Part shown: piece by piece, positions 40,294 through 51,930 of the stretch
Numbering within the stretch: position 1 is the stretch's first letter
Layout of the letters: each line of letters opens with the position of its first letter
Assembly: GCA_037833965.1 (NCBI GenBank)
Contig: AP031358.1
Coordinates: 22,824,001 to 22,888,000, forward strand
Direction: 5' to 3'
Length of the DNA stretch: 64,000 nt
Origin: Marchantia polymorpha subsp. ruderalis
Taxonomy: Eukaryota; Streptophyta; Marchantiopsida; Marchantiales; Marchantiaceae
Made by a program: the position numbers and the translations under genes
The notes under the pieces: generated by a model
Told to the model about the DNA's origin: nothing
What the model saw: the letters and a program-made list of their open reading frames with translations, nothing else
Databases searched by the model: none

Positions 40294-43200
40294 TCACTGT
40301 GCCCTACTCTTAAGAGTGCGGGCGGCTATAACTGCAGTGACAGTACAAAAACCCACGGCTATGACAACTGCTACGGTAGCAAACCCGGTCTCACTAGTCT
40401 TCATATTTCCCAACAACCCATCTAGTCGGCCTCTCCTTTTGGTTTCGTAAGCCTTCTGCTTCTGTTGATTAGGGTGAACCAGATTGTCTCGCACTATGTT
40501 GCTGAGCACATCCAACTGGGTTGTTATGTGGCGCTGGCCTCGAGCTAATATCTTCACCTGCAAGTAAACAAACGCAAGACCTCTCAGACCAAGTCCGAGT
40601 GGATTGTTTACCACCGTTTACAATTCACGGTCACAAGGCTGCGACTGATCACAATAACACAACAAAAGACTGCGTAACAAAGTTCATCAGCCTCTGTCTA
40701 TTAATAAGACTTCAGGCATAAGCGCGGCCTGAACTTACCTCTTCAACCAAAGTGGACTCTAATGGACTTGGAGATATCGAAGTAGTGACAACTCCGTTCG
40801 GTACTCCCCCGTTACAATGCACACCATTGCTTCCAAAAGAACCCACAGCATGAGCATTACTTGTCGATACAAACGAGTTTGTACGTGCGACGTTTCCAGA
40901 AGCAGGAAACTTCGTCTCAAGTTCGCCCAGTCGAGAAAACAACTCATCTAGGCGCTCGTTCAGTCCAGCCAACTGCTCCGCAATTTTCTGATAATTCTGT
41001 CCAAACAATTGGAGTCAAAGTACAAACTCAGTTCAAACTCCGGTTTGTTACTGGATGAAACTGTTCTCAAATCCATCTCCATTGATGGCAGAAACAAAAC
41101 AGGGTCATGGCACTTCACAATGCAATATAATGATCCGTCTCCTACAGGGCATGTCGGGAGTTGGAAAGGTGATGAAGGACACCTGGTCAGCAAATGATGC
41201 AGGAGAATCCGGTCCTCTGTCTTCAAAATTCCGCTGCTTGTTAGAATCAGAGCGAATCGGAGTTGGCTTGACCATCAACCTACTAGGTCGCGGAGGTTCT
41301 GGTTCGGTACTATTCTCAGTAACACTGATGACAAACACAAAACACAGAGAGTGAGTAAATTTATCCCTTTAATTTCACAATAGGGATAAACTTTGGAGTG
41401 AAGACCCTAAACTGCCCCGTTAAGTGAGCATAACACTCCGCACTCCACACTCTGCACCAGAATGTGACAAAAATGTGTGCAAGAGCGAAACTCCATACCT
41501 CTTATTCATATCCTTGAACACATCCCTGGTCCAGCTGAGGCTGTCAAATGAAAACAGAACTAATTAAAGTTCTACCTACTTTTGTAGAAACAATATAGGC
41601 TCCCTCTCATCACCACACTTTGTGGTAGTCAGCATGTTAAGAAAAGCTAGAGTTCTTAATGACAACAAATCCGTACCTTCTGCTGTATAAATTGCGGGCA
41701 CCGGGCTTCACGTCCGAAATCCATGAAAAAGAAGGCATCGGACTTGAAATAGTATTCTCGTTAATCGACAATTTTTCTCTCAGATCATCAGGCAACGCCT
41801 GCACGCATCAAACATGGACCCTAAGTGATGAGTATTAATTCCGACTAATCGGGATATATAATCGAATCGGTCTGATGTAAGTACAGACCGTAAAAGATTA
41901 CTAATAGCAGTATCTTCCTGGTTACCAAAAAACACCAATGACTTTGGTGCAGAAGCTAACTCTTGACACCTTCAAAAACTTACCAACACCCTTCTCCAAT
42001 ATAATGGAGAGCCAACATCTGTGGGATAACCCCTGTCGGCCAACCTAAGGTTCGTGATGGGCAAAGGTCTCCCCTTTGTCACAATGGGCTCAGGAGTTTT
42101 CTCCTCTGCCTGGATATCAAGCACCACCAAAACGAAACATGGGTTGTTGAAGAACCAGGCAGAGGAGGCAACCCATTCATGGAACCGAATAGGTTCGTAA
42201 GGCTATTGCTAAATTAGAAGCAAGAAAGCGAAGAACTCTCTTACAGGATACCCAAAAAAAAAGGACAAATCCAGCAGTATCATGACATGGATGAACAACA
42301 GATAGCTTCATAAACGTCAGCACAATATCAGATAACTTCCACCCCTTGATCTAACAAGGGCTATCACCACTAGGATTGCATACCTTTAAACAACCGGGCA
42401 ACCTCATCTGAACGAACTTGAAGCTTTCATTCAAAGAATTAACAACAATCCATCCAGTCGGACCACTTTCCACTCTAGATCCATCAACTTTTGTAAGTTT
42501 TGTAGTCCATGACAACTTGCTGTAGTGAAGTAGAAAAGAAAGTCTTAGAAACAATACCGTGACTTCAGCGGTAAGCTTTTCGAGTTGAATCTGCTCGATG
42601 TAAGACCGAGGTATATACGTTCCATCCAATCCCAGCTTCTTGGCAACTTCTCCAACCGTTATCCTATCTTTACCTTGAACCTGGTGGAAGATAGTAAATT
42701 CGTAATGGTTTGTGAGATGACAATTTATGTAAGAAAAAAAAAAGGGTGAAATAAATGAGCTACAATTCTTTTCCTCGACCAGTTGAAATACCAGACCGAA
42801 GCCATCAATCGGGGACTTCAACAGCAGCACCCACCCACCTGTATGTACCTCCTCTGCAGCTGTTCGAGCTTATCAATCTTCACTACAACTTTATCATCAG
42901 CAAATACGTGGCTGGTCCGCTTCAAAATTGTAGCCATTTCATAGCCAAGAGCCATCAAACCTCCAAGAAGACGGACACTAACTTCAAAGGTGATGCGTGG
43001 TGATATGATGAAAGGATTGTCGGTGACCCATTCCTGCAAAAATTGGATCATCAAATGTCTCAATCTACCTGGTCATCTCACCGGCAGGAGTCAAAACACT
43101 CTTTACCAAATAAAAATTCAGAAACAATGTACAGCAGAATATCGAGCTCGTTTAAGAGAAAATTTACCTCAAACATGAGACTATATTTGCCATCCCGGTT

Positions 43201-45082
43201 ACGCATCCTTAGGTACGATTGACATGTTTCTGGATCTTCATTAGGTGGCAGAAGATAGATGTCATACGTTTCTTCAGTTGTCATTGTATGGTCTTCCGAG
43301 AGTACAGCCCGAATTTCCTCTTCAGTAACAACTCGAGCGGACTGAAATTATAATTCCAGATATTAGCAACTCTTTCCATCAGTCAAACCACACCATCAGA
43401 CTGAAGGGGAGATTTGGTGAACCACAAAGGCTTCTTCCTTTATTCTCTAAAATTAGCATAGGAATCTACTACTGCATTTCATCCTGTCCTTGGAATTCCT
43501 TTTACAAGCTAGTGATAGAAGAGCTGAAATTGAAATTTCGATCTGTGATAACATCCAATAAGCCGGACTTCAGAAAGTTCGACTGAACAACTTCGATGCG
43601 AAAAAAGGCCACTACCTTCAGGATATAAGTAGCACTCTGAAACCCAGAGAATGGATTGAACTTGTTCACAATTCTTATCTGCGCAGTCTGTAAATCTGGT
43701 TCGATGAAAGCTTTGTACATTGGATACACCTGCAATTCATTGACGGGGACGATGAGAAATCCTAAAATGCTATCGATCTGATCACGGAAACGCTAGATTC
43801 CAAAAAGTTCTTCCAAAAAGCCATTAGAAGTCCCCCATGATTACCTTACTACTCACAACACAAGACATGAATAACCAAACCCGTTACACTAGATCGTTTC
43901 ATTTTGAAGTTGGAAGAGAGCCTCACTGTTTCGGAAATTTGATGAATAATGTCTTGGGGAGCCTGGCCGGACCGATTAATGTCCCGAAGCACCCTCTTGA
44001 CGAGGTCAAAGTGGACACCCCCCGTTACTGAAACTCTTAAATCGAGAAGTGGCCGAAGCCTCTCACTTAGAGCATATATGCCTTCAATAATCACAACCCT
44101 GGATGCAGGCACATCCACCGTCCTGCAAAGGCCATGGCAGAAATTGAAAAGGCTTGAAATAACCATCATAAACTTTTCGAGGACAAGAACACAATTTGCA
44201 ACAAGCAGATCGACATACAGATCTCAGGCAATTTTTGATCATACCATATCCTTCGTGATTACTTGTATATTTCAAGTACTCGTCACATTTTCCGAACAAC
44301 ATTTTGCGGGGCCTTACTTGTAACCAACACGCTTGCTGGTTTTGAAGTCATAAATAGGCACTTCGGCAGGCCTTCCCTCCTTGAGACAGCGGATGTTCTC
44401 CAGGAGCGTGTCGTAATCAGTAAGTCTTGGATCTGCATTGTAACTCCCTTGTTATCAATCGTGACGTGCGAATCTCCTAACTTTGAGCACGGCTGACCTT
44501 GATGAAGACATGTGTGCGAAGGGAAGAATTTTGAAACAACTTTTGCTCGCTGAATAACTAGGTAAGACATCACCACCAGAAACTGGCTAAATAAGAACTG
44601 GTAGTGTACTGCGACTACATAATGTGGTTGGAACATGTCGTATACGGATTCCACATCGTTCTCTTCAATGATTATCATGTATATGGCAGCTAGAACAAAT
44701 CTGAAGTCACGAGTGAGGAGAAACGAGAACACTGACCGTCATAGTTGCCATCCACCAGACGGCTCGCATCATTGTAATTGTCCATTGAAATCATGGCGAT
44801 GCCTGGCATGAAGTTGCTCACCTTCTCTGTAAATACAGTTTTTCCTGCACCGGAGGGACCGGCAAGTCCCACAAAGATAACGCCTTCCGTCTTTTGAGTA
44901 AGGAGTTGCATTGCTCGGATAAAGAGAAAAAATCCTTTCTCGAAAGACAAAGAATCGGGAATCGGAGCAATTTCATAGCGCTCATCCACACAATCCTTCC
45001 TCTTGACAAGTTGCAGTTGATGCTTCAACAATCCAGACCGTTTTGAAATGGACGAGTGTTTCAAAGCCGCCTCCATTTTCAT
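40294..45082 (-). CDS. TTM: TTM1/TTM2-type protein: P-loop uridine-kinase-like domain + CYTH (triphosphate tunnel) domain + C-terminal anchor, 12 exons
   Basis: Exons: 44737-45082, 44318-44432, 43927-44122, 43616-43729, 43168-43341, 42839-43033, 42558-42680, 41677-41798, 41499-41540, 41183-41324, 40739-40996 and 40294-40557. They are all GT-AG with agreeing phases, total 2091 nt (696 aa). The ATG is directly preceded by an in-frame TGA. Residues 75-82 form Walker A (GPSGAGKT), followed by MISMDNYND, VVIIEGIYALSERLRPLLDL and GGVHFDLVKRVLRDI of the kinase-like domain. From about residue 258 comes the CYTH part (TYDIYLLPPNEDPE, CQSYLRMRNRDGKYSLMFEE, TFEVSVRLLGGLMALGY). A coiled coil (LNERLDELFSRLGELETKF) and a C-terminal membrane segment at about residues 667-689 complete the Arabidopsis TTM1/TTM2 architecture. 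Those proteins are tail-anchored at the mitochondrial outer membrane, hydrolyse pyrophosphate and affect senescence and immunity. Length and motifs appear complete. Confidence 0.94.
41984..42515 (-). other. Two extra in-phase exon-like segments in the TTM gene between exons 7 and 8
   Basis: Segment X (42384-42515, 132 nt) reads LSWTTKLTKVDGSR ... FVQMRLPGCLK. Segment Y (41984-42103, 120 nt) reads EKTPEPIVTKGRPLPITNLR ... GSPLYWRRVL. Each is open, a multiple of three, preceded by AG and followed by a strong donor (GTATGC and GTAAGT), and fits phase 0 between exon 7 and exon 8. Arabidopsis TTM1/2 have nothing at this point. They could be alternative cassette exons adding 84 residues (780 aa in total). 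The acceptor for X is CAAG, weaker than the CAG four bases upstream, which would break the phase. Confidence 0.45.
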
Positions 45083-48000
45083 TCAGATAGACCGGGCCAC
45101 AGAGCAACTTGAAGATACTCCGACTCCCAGAAATTTCTCTTTGCAGCCGCAAATGCCACAAATGGAGTCCTAAAGATTTTCCTTCCAAGCATTCAACGCC
45201 CTAATTCTCGAAGGAAGGGTATTAAATGACGAAAACATATTGAAAATCAGTTGGAGAAAATGAACGTCCCAACTGATCACCAGCTTCTGCCCCCAACGCC
45301 CCTGCCGAACTTAGACAGGAAATAGCAGGCGAAACTCCGCTATATACTTTTCGGCATCTGCCTCTGCATCAACAAAATTCTCCCAAAAGGCGAGACCACG
45401 CCTTGGCAGAAACTCTAGTTCGTAGATGGCGACCAGCGCTAGCACTTGCCACGACAAGACCAGGGCGTGTTGACTTGTCGAACAAATTATAACAGGATGG
45501 TCGATGCTTTCTTCCAAGCGGAAATGACTGTCCGTCAATTGTTCAAGCGGCAGACGAGTCGCTCGATATATTCCGTGTCTGCTGCAGTCGAATCCACGGG
45601 GAATTTAAGAAGATCAGCAATATTTTGTGCCGGCCAGCCAAGTGTTCAGGATCCACTTGCCCTCGTTCAGCCGAAACAGAGTAGTGGAGGCCACTTTCAG
45701 GTGGACCTAGCGTAAGGCTTCGACAGTCTCTGAAGGGACAACGCAGCTGTCTTACTTATGCTCCTCATGAGGAGTGCTAGTTCACTCTACCTAGCTAGCG
45801 ATAAAAGCTCGCCAACCCAGAAGTAAATCTCACCAATCTCGCTTTCTCCAGGAGAAACCAACGCCGTCTTTCCAAGAGTGGGCCAAGAGGATCTACTTCA
45901 CAGAATTTTCCAATCCTGACCACAGCACCGGATTTCCAAATAAAAATAAAAAAAAGTGCAGAACTGGTTCGTCAGAAGGAAAAAGAAAGGCCCGATAGCT
46001 AATCGATGTACTTCCTCTAGGCTCCAAGAATCACCAGCCGCACACAGCGAACCCACCCGGCCAGTCGCTGCTAGTCCAATCAGTCCGCCTCAATTCCTCC
46101 CACCACCACCACGCCCACGACGACGACTCCGACTCACTCGAATCTCATGAGCCTTTCCAAAAGCTCCGAATGAGAATTCAATCACATGTGCCTACAGTAA
46201 GTACCGCCTACGTCCCAATTCTCCTTTGCCTCGGCACGCGCACTGTGTTATCTCCACAATTCTCACCGCCGCATAATGCTTCTCCTCGTCCTCCACCTCC
46301 TCGTCCTCCTCTTCTTCTCGCACCAGCCTTTGCCTCCAAGCAGCTCCACTCCCTCCCCTCCCCTTCCACTCCCCCCACTCCCTCCCTCCCTCTCCCTCGC
46401 TCTCTCGGCGTCCGTGTGTCCCTGTCTCGCCTCGCCCACCGCTCTGCTCTGTCCGCTTCGGCTGATTCCGAATCGTCCACCATTAACAGCAGCAGCACCA
46501 CCACCCGCGAGTGCGCCTGCCTCCTTCCTCGCCTTCCGCCTCACAACCGCAACGCAACAGATTCCACCATTCTGACCCACAGCCGCGGTGCTAGTCATGA
46601 CTCCGGCCCAAAAGCGCTCCCGGTTCTCGGATCCCGAGAAGCCGAACCAGCGCTCCACGCCACCCGACAACCGCAGCTTGCCCTCACCGGCGCTCCCGGT
46701 TCGGCCGCGCCGGGATCCCTTCTGCCGACGGGACGCGGGCGGGGCAACGGTAACCCCGCCTCAGGGATCCGTTACTTTCCGAGCGTCCGGAACAGTTAGG
46801 CCCCAGCGTCTCGGCCCGCCTTCCGCGCACCGGCGATCGCTCCTGAAGCTGAAGCTGGACCTGGAGCCCTCTGGCCTCTGGCCGTTGGATCGTCGGCTGG
46901 CGCGGCTCTATTTTCGTCCCTTTCGCTCCTACGGTGGAGCACCGTACATCGCGCGCGCCTAGCCTGCAACGTAGGGCGAGAAAAGATTGTGACACGTAAA
47001 ACAGACGGTGATTTCCATGCGCCGTCGATCTCCATCGGGTGACAGACGGCGTGTACGTGGCGGATTTTTTACACGTAGGGCTCGCACCCGTGCGCGCGAG
47101 AGCTGTCGGATGATGGAATCTGACGGCATGAGCCGAGCACATTTCTGGGCGAAAACGGTGAGAAAATTCTTGCTAAATTCTTTGTGCCGTTCGATTCAAG
47201 CCATCGAGCGGACGAGCGTCGAGGACTAGTGTATTCGACGCATGGTAGTGTATACCGAGACTCTCTGACGCGACCTGGAAGATCCATGATTGGTCCGGCG
47301 GACGGATCGTGTGCATCCAACGGCCTTTCACGGCAGAGAAAGCAGGGCCTTCAGCCGACTGGACCGCTCCTGCTCCTGCCCCGCCCTGACTCGAGAATCT
47401 GGTCTGAGACTAAAGGGAAGAAAGGACTTTTTGCCAGATGTAGTGCTCAAAGAGAATGTTCCTTTTCTTCGGTATGCTGCTGGTACTTTTTAGTCATGGG
47501 TGGCCCACTTGCGTTCCCACTCACTCTTTCGCCCGTCATTTCTCTCTGCCCACTTTTCTTCCCCGACTTGGATGTAGCTAAATATTGGGGACGCTGGAAC
47601 CTGCTCCTGTGCATACCAATTTAATCCAACCAATTAGCTGATGTTCGTCTGCGACAACCAAAACTGTGCACTGTATACACTATGTATAGCCTCACGTACT
47701 GTATCCTGCTTCAATATAAACGAAACAAAGGTTCGAAAAAACAGAAACCCCATTACACAATTTTCTCCAAGATACACCGGAAATATGTCTCAAGTCGAAG
47801 AACAGCAATGGGCTGCTTTTTAGAGGATAGCTCACAAAAGATTAGAAGGTTACTACATTTTACAGTGAGCAAAAAGTTGGAACAGGAAGCTGACTAAAGA
47901 TAGCGTATAGAAAAGAGCAAGTTTTAACCTTTGTAAATCGCATTAATCACTTGGATACTCATAGTGGGGGAAACTGACTTACATTCTTGATTCTCCAAAA

Positions 48001-48969
48001 CACGATGTTCCAAATCGAGATGAACAAACGGATTATGTGGAAAAAGTCAAGGTGATGGGGTCTTCCCATCCTTCCTTTGTTGTTATCTGCTTGGACCCCC
48101 CACCCCCCACAGAAAGTCAAGCAACGATGTAGTCGTTGCAACTGTGTTGAAAAAGAGTACCACTTTGTTCAAGGACAACCAAGGACATATGGAAATTGTT
48201 CAGTACAGGTTTCGTACTGATATTCTAGCATGAGACCCATTTAATGCTCCGGGCGAGAAATAAAGTAATTGTCCATGGTTGGCGCCTCACTATGTAGTTA
48301 CATTAAGAAACATCATGATGTCTTTCTGCTCGGAATGGAATATTTGACAAAGCACTCTTTTGACATGTTCATATCCAAAAGATAAATGTCACCATGATGT
48401 AATTATGAGAAGCACGAGGCACGATCAGGTGGTATACGCCTCCTCCTGTTGTCCTAACTTGTCCATCTTTGCGACAGCATCTGTAGTCTCGAATGTCAAA
48501 GAGAGAACATCAACGAAGTATACGCAGACAATTTTGACCTATTCGTCAGCTGTTCTATACATATTTACCATCGAGTTTTCCTATGCGAGTAGAATATAGC
48601 ATTAGAAAAAGATCGTTCCTACTATGTGGAATTGCTTTTTTTTTCTTCATGAGTAAGGTAATTCTGACTAACATTTGACCAGATGATCCAAATCTTATTC
48701 CATAAACAATTCTGCCTACCCTATTTGACTTTCTTCCCATGCATATAGCAAGAAAGTTAATTTGTACAATTGAGACATTGGCATAAAATATCGATTTGTA
48801 TATGTAATTGTCTAAGAGCAAAATGATACTTATTTCCATCTCCATAAGTAGTGGAGGAATAAAATGATTAACTATCTATAATGATAATCTATCTAGTGTT
48901 GCACTTTTTATGTGGTCGCATTTTTTAATGTATTTTATAATGTTTTTAAAAAAAATTAATTGTTTTTCC
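45083..48969. other. Upstream region of the TTM gene; GC-rich block 46.0-47.4 kb, no recognised gene
   Basis: The part next to 45082 should hold the TTM promoter and 5' leader. From about 46.0 to 47.4 kb the DNA is GC-rich with many CpG and a CT-rich tract (46264-46440). Overlapping frames on both strands (for example 46170-46799 plus and 46684-47142 minus) are mostly Pro/Ser/Arg-rich and fit no known family. A chloroplast-transit-like stretch in the 46170 frame is not followed by a recognisable mature domain. From 47.6 to 48.9 kb I see nothing. Confidence 0.4.
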
Positions 48970-49201
48970 AAAATCAGGTGAGAACGTTTCATTCATCGAG
49001 TATCATCTTTTCGAACTCCTCGCCGCCCAAATACTGGTCCACAATGATGCATGGATCGGCCACGCGCCGGATTTCATCTTGCTCAACTTCCTCATCATCG
49101 ACAATATCTTCTTTCTTCTCAATTTCCAGTCCCGTAACCTCGTCTGCCAGTCCAGTCGATGCCAACATCGCATTGTATCGATCGTTGCTAGGGTTCGAAA
49201 G

Positions 49202-49261
49202 TATACATGTATAATCCATTTCATTATATAAATTATACATGTATAGTATACGTATACTATA
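49202..49261. repeat. 44-bp hairpin unit, copy 1, plus adjoining 20-bp palindrome
   Basis: Perfect 14-bp inverted repeats (tatacatgtataat / attatacatgtata) enclose a 16-bp spacer at 49202-49245. A perfect 20-bp palindrome (tatagtatacgtatactata) follows at 49242-49261. It sits inside the broken hAT gene, between its dimerisation domain and tail. Confidence 0.92.
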
Positions 49262-49754
49262 CACTGTCCAAAAAAGCTTTATTCCTATTCATTTTCTTCT
49301 CCATAAGCATCTACATCATGGTCACTCTCGTCTCCCGTCATGAGTGCCATCATATTCCCCTCCTTTTCACGCAGTCTTGCATTTGCATATAGTACAAGAC
49401 CTTCTGCCTTTTTTGATCCCAACCCATTTCTCTGTTTTGTATGAATGAAGTCATAAATGCTCTAGATACGCTCACTCACCGCCTGTGAGAGAGAGATAGC
49501 AAACAATCTTTTCGCAACTTTTGCCAACTTTAGAATATGGGCACCTCCTACAACATTTCACCAAGTATCTTCATCCATACTGCTAATTACGAAGTTCCTC
49601 ACTTGGAGTTGGGTTTGAGACCAAAGCTTGAAACAGTTGCATTTCTGCTTTCGCATCATCCTTGCTGTCAGCAATCTTCAATCTAGTCACTATGTAGTAT
49701 TGAATGAGCTCGAAAACTTTAGCTAAATCACTTCCTCAGTCTTGGTCCAGTCAG

Positions 49755-49785
49755 ATGCCTAGAGCATGATTCATGCTCTAGGCAT
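49755..49785. repeat. Perfect 31-bp inverted repeat (15-bp arms, 1-nt centre)
   Basis: Arms atgcctagagcatga and tcatgctctaggcat are exact reverse complements around a single t. It lies in the hAT remnant between the two 44-bp hairpins and is unrelated to them in sequence. Confidence 0.95.
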
Positions 49786-49828
49786 TTGGCTGTCTGGCTA
49801 GGAAAACCAACCTTCCCTATTCGGAAGT

Positions 49829-49872
49829 ATACATGTATAATGCATTTCATTATACAAATTATACATGTATAA
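49829..49872. repeat. 44-bp hairpin unit, copy 2
   Basis: The same 14-bp arms as the copy at 49202-49245, with a spacer differing at two positions (gcatttcattatacaa against ccatttcattatataa). The copies are in direct orientation, with starts 627 bp apart. Confidence 0.92.
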
Positions 49873-51930
49873 AGTGTATAATTTGTTATACATATATAGC
49901 TATAGGGCAAACCCTAATCGTTGCGCTTTGTGGTCAGCACTCGCTTGAGGTGCGCCGAGTTGTACATGATAGCGACCTACTTCTCGCATTTGTTTTGTCC
50001 GAGGCACATGCGCTGCTTCAAGCGAACTCAATTGTTGGTTTTGTGGTTCCTTTCACCACCAATAGCACTTGCTAGGTTGCCATGCACCTGGACGAGTACT
50101 TTTGCCAGCTCGCAAAAAACATCGTCGTCTACTTGAGCTCATAGCAACGCGGGCTTTATATTGCACGCCTGCATCAAGAATAATCCGTTCATAAGCATCG
50201 CCATAAAAAGTGCAAACTGCTCTTGCAAGATGTCACAGACCTCATAGTCATTGCTAGCAATATGCTTCAATGCCATGCGACACTCCTTCATTAAAAAATC
50301 CTGCCCTAGCTCCACAAACGACGATCCGTGCAAACGGCCGACTCACAAACGCATGTTATAATACAATGGGTCAGTGACAAAGACTAGTGCGTGTGCGGGC
50401 AAGTAGATACTTTCAAAACGGTGATGCACAAATCCTAGCAACCTTTGTCAATCAACCTCAAGTGTATCCAGATGCTCTAATCGATGCTTTGCACGTGGCA
50501 CGAGACGTTGAGTAATTACGCCCACATGATCAAGAACGTCCTTTCATCACCTTCCAAATGTGCAAGTGCAGCACAGAGCGGTCGCAACAACAACAAAACC
50601 GCAGCCCTCCTTTTCCAATTGGGCACATCCAAGATGGCGTCGAACAAATACTGGTCCATCGTTACGTTTTTGTACTTGTCATTGTGATCAATGGCATTGG
50701 GCATGCCAATCAGGATCGGTTTCATCAAAAAGTTGTGTTTGAGCATGCTGTTGACTTTGTCCCACTAGAACTTTGTGAACAGGATGAGAGAGTTCGTTTT
50801 TTGGAACTTCTTAGTGCACTAGACGTCAAACATGGTCATCAGCAAGTGCACGTTGTTGAATTTATTTACAATGAAAACATTCAAAGACATGAACCTCTTC
50901 ATGCTGGACTCCAAGATCAAATCCAAACAAAGGTAATGCAAGTTGTGTGTAGCGCAACCAAAAGCAAATGTGAAGAGTTCAGATTGCAATGCTTGCTTGC
51001 GCTGACACTAAATGACTAACGGCAAATCTGTTTCAAGACACCACATTGGCTCCTGAATCGCTGCCGGCGCTCGCCTAGCATTGGTGGTTGTGACGATCAC
51101 GTCGTCATAGACATCAATGTCATGGCCCAATTCCAATGACACTCGCAAGTGACGCTCGAAACTCTTCAGCTTGTTGAGGAGATTAATAGCGATCTGCACC
51201 TATCATGCAAATCCATGTTGAAATGCTCATAAAAAAACTCCTTGGGACCACAAGCCATCATGTTCAAAACCTGCTTGTCTGACTTGTTTGTTGCACCGTC
51301 AAGCGTTATGCAAATGATCATAAACTTATCAATTTCTTGAGCCGCATCTGAGAGCACCACGACGTACTCGTCGTCGAGCAGATGTCCGCCGAGCGCTATG
51401 TGTTTGGGCCACTTGTATGATGGGTGCACCTTGACAATGAAGGCGTACTAATCATCGCCCTTGAACATCAAGAAAGCAACCCATTGCAGTGCATTTCCTG
51501 CGTTAGTAACCTATTTGCTTTCTTTCGGTCTCCCTCGAACATGGAGTCGCACCAGCGAGGCGCCAAAGACGAGGTGGTCGATTGCGCAGTTTGTTTGGTA
51601 AGCATGAGCAAGATCTTAACATCATCATTGTTGTCCATGAAACAAGTAGCCAGCGGGACATGTACAGCGGGCAGCAATTCAATTCCTTTCGGGAGGTGGA
51701 AGCACTCCTTCAACTATGCGTGTCGAGTAAATCCCTGCACTGATCATACCCAAACATTTGCCGCAATGTTTGCACTTGGCTTGATCACATTTGAGGTCGC
51801 CAGATTTGGCAATCCAATTAAATTTCTTGGCCAAAGGATGCAATGGGCAACCGCGCTTCAAATACATTGTGAAAGTAGCAGAGCAAATTGACAACACAGA
51901 GTTTGTGATTGCGCTCACTTGCTCATACGG

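Larger units (their letters stand above)
48970..51930 (-). pseudogene. Degenerate hAT-family DNA transposase (zinc finger, DUF659-like, C-terminal dimerisation domain)
   Basis: Read on the minus strand, hAT pieces occur in order in shifting frames. A Cys-rich finger (CDQAKCKHCGKC ... GIYSTRIVEGVLPPPER) lies at 51685-51830. A DUF659-like catalytic-region block (IICITLDGATNKSDKQVLNM, ACGPKEFFYEHFNM) lies at 51166-51429. A central part (DAILDVPNWKRRAAVLLLLR) lies at about 50516-50746. The hAT C-terminal dimerisation region (LAKVAKRLFAISLSQAVSER, then SIYDFIHTKQRNGLGSKKAE and LVLYANARL) lies at about 49378-49540. The expected Trp after SER is a stop (TAG at 49462-49464). A tail (ADPCIIVDQYLGGEEFEKMI) ends near 48992. 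Frameshifts, stops and inserted hairpins show it is inactive. I did not identify terminal inverted repeats or the 8-bp target duplication. Confidence 0.8.

Noticed and set aside
46170..47142. Long Pro/Ser/Arg-rich frames on both strands in the GC-rich block, one resembling a chloroplast transit peptide
   Set aside because: High GC lowers stop frequency, there is no mature domain or splice series, and frames of similar length occur on the opposite strand.
51424..51891. 155-codon plus-strand frame
   Set aside because: It is the antisense of the hAT transposase remnant, whose minus-strand translation carries the recognisable motifs.
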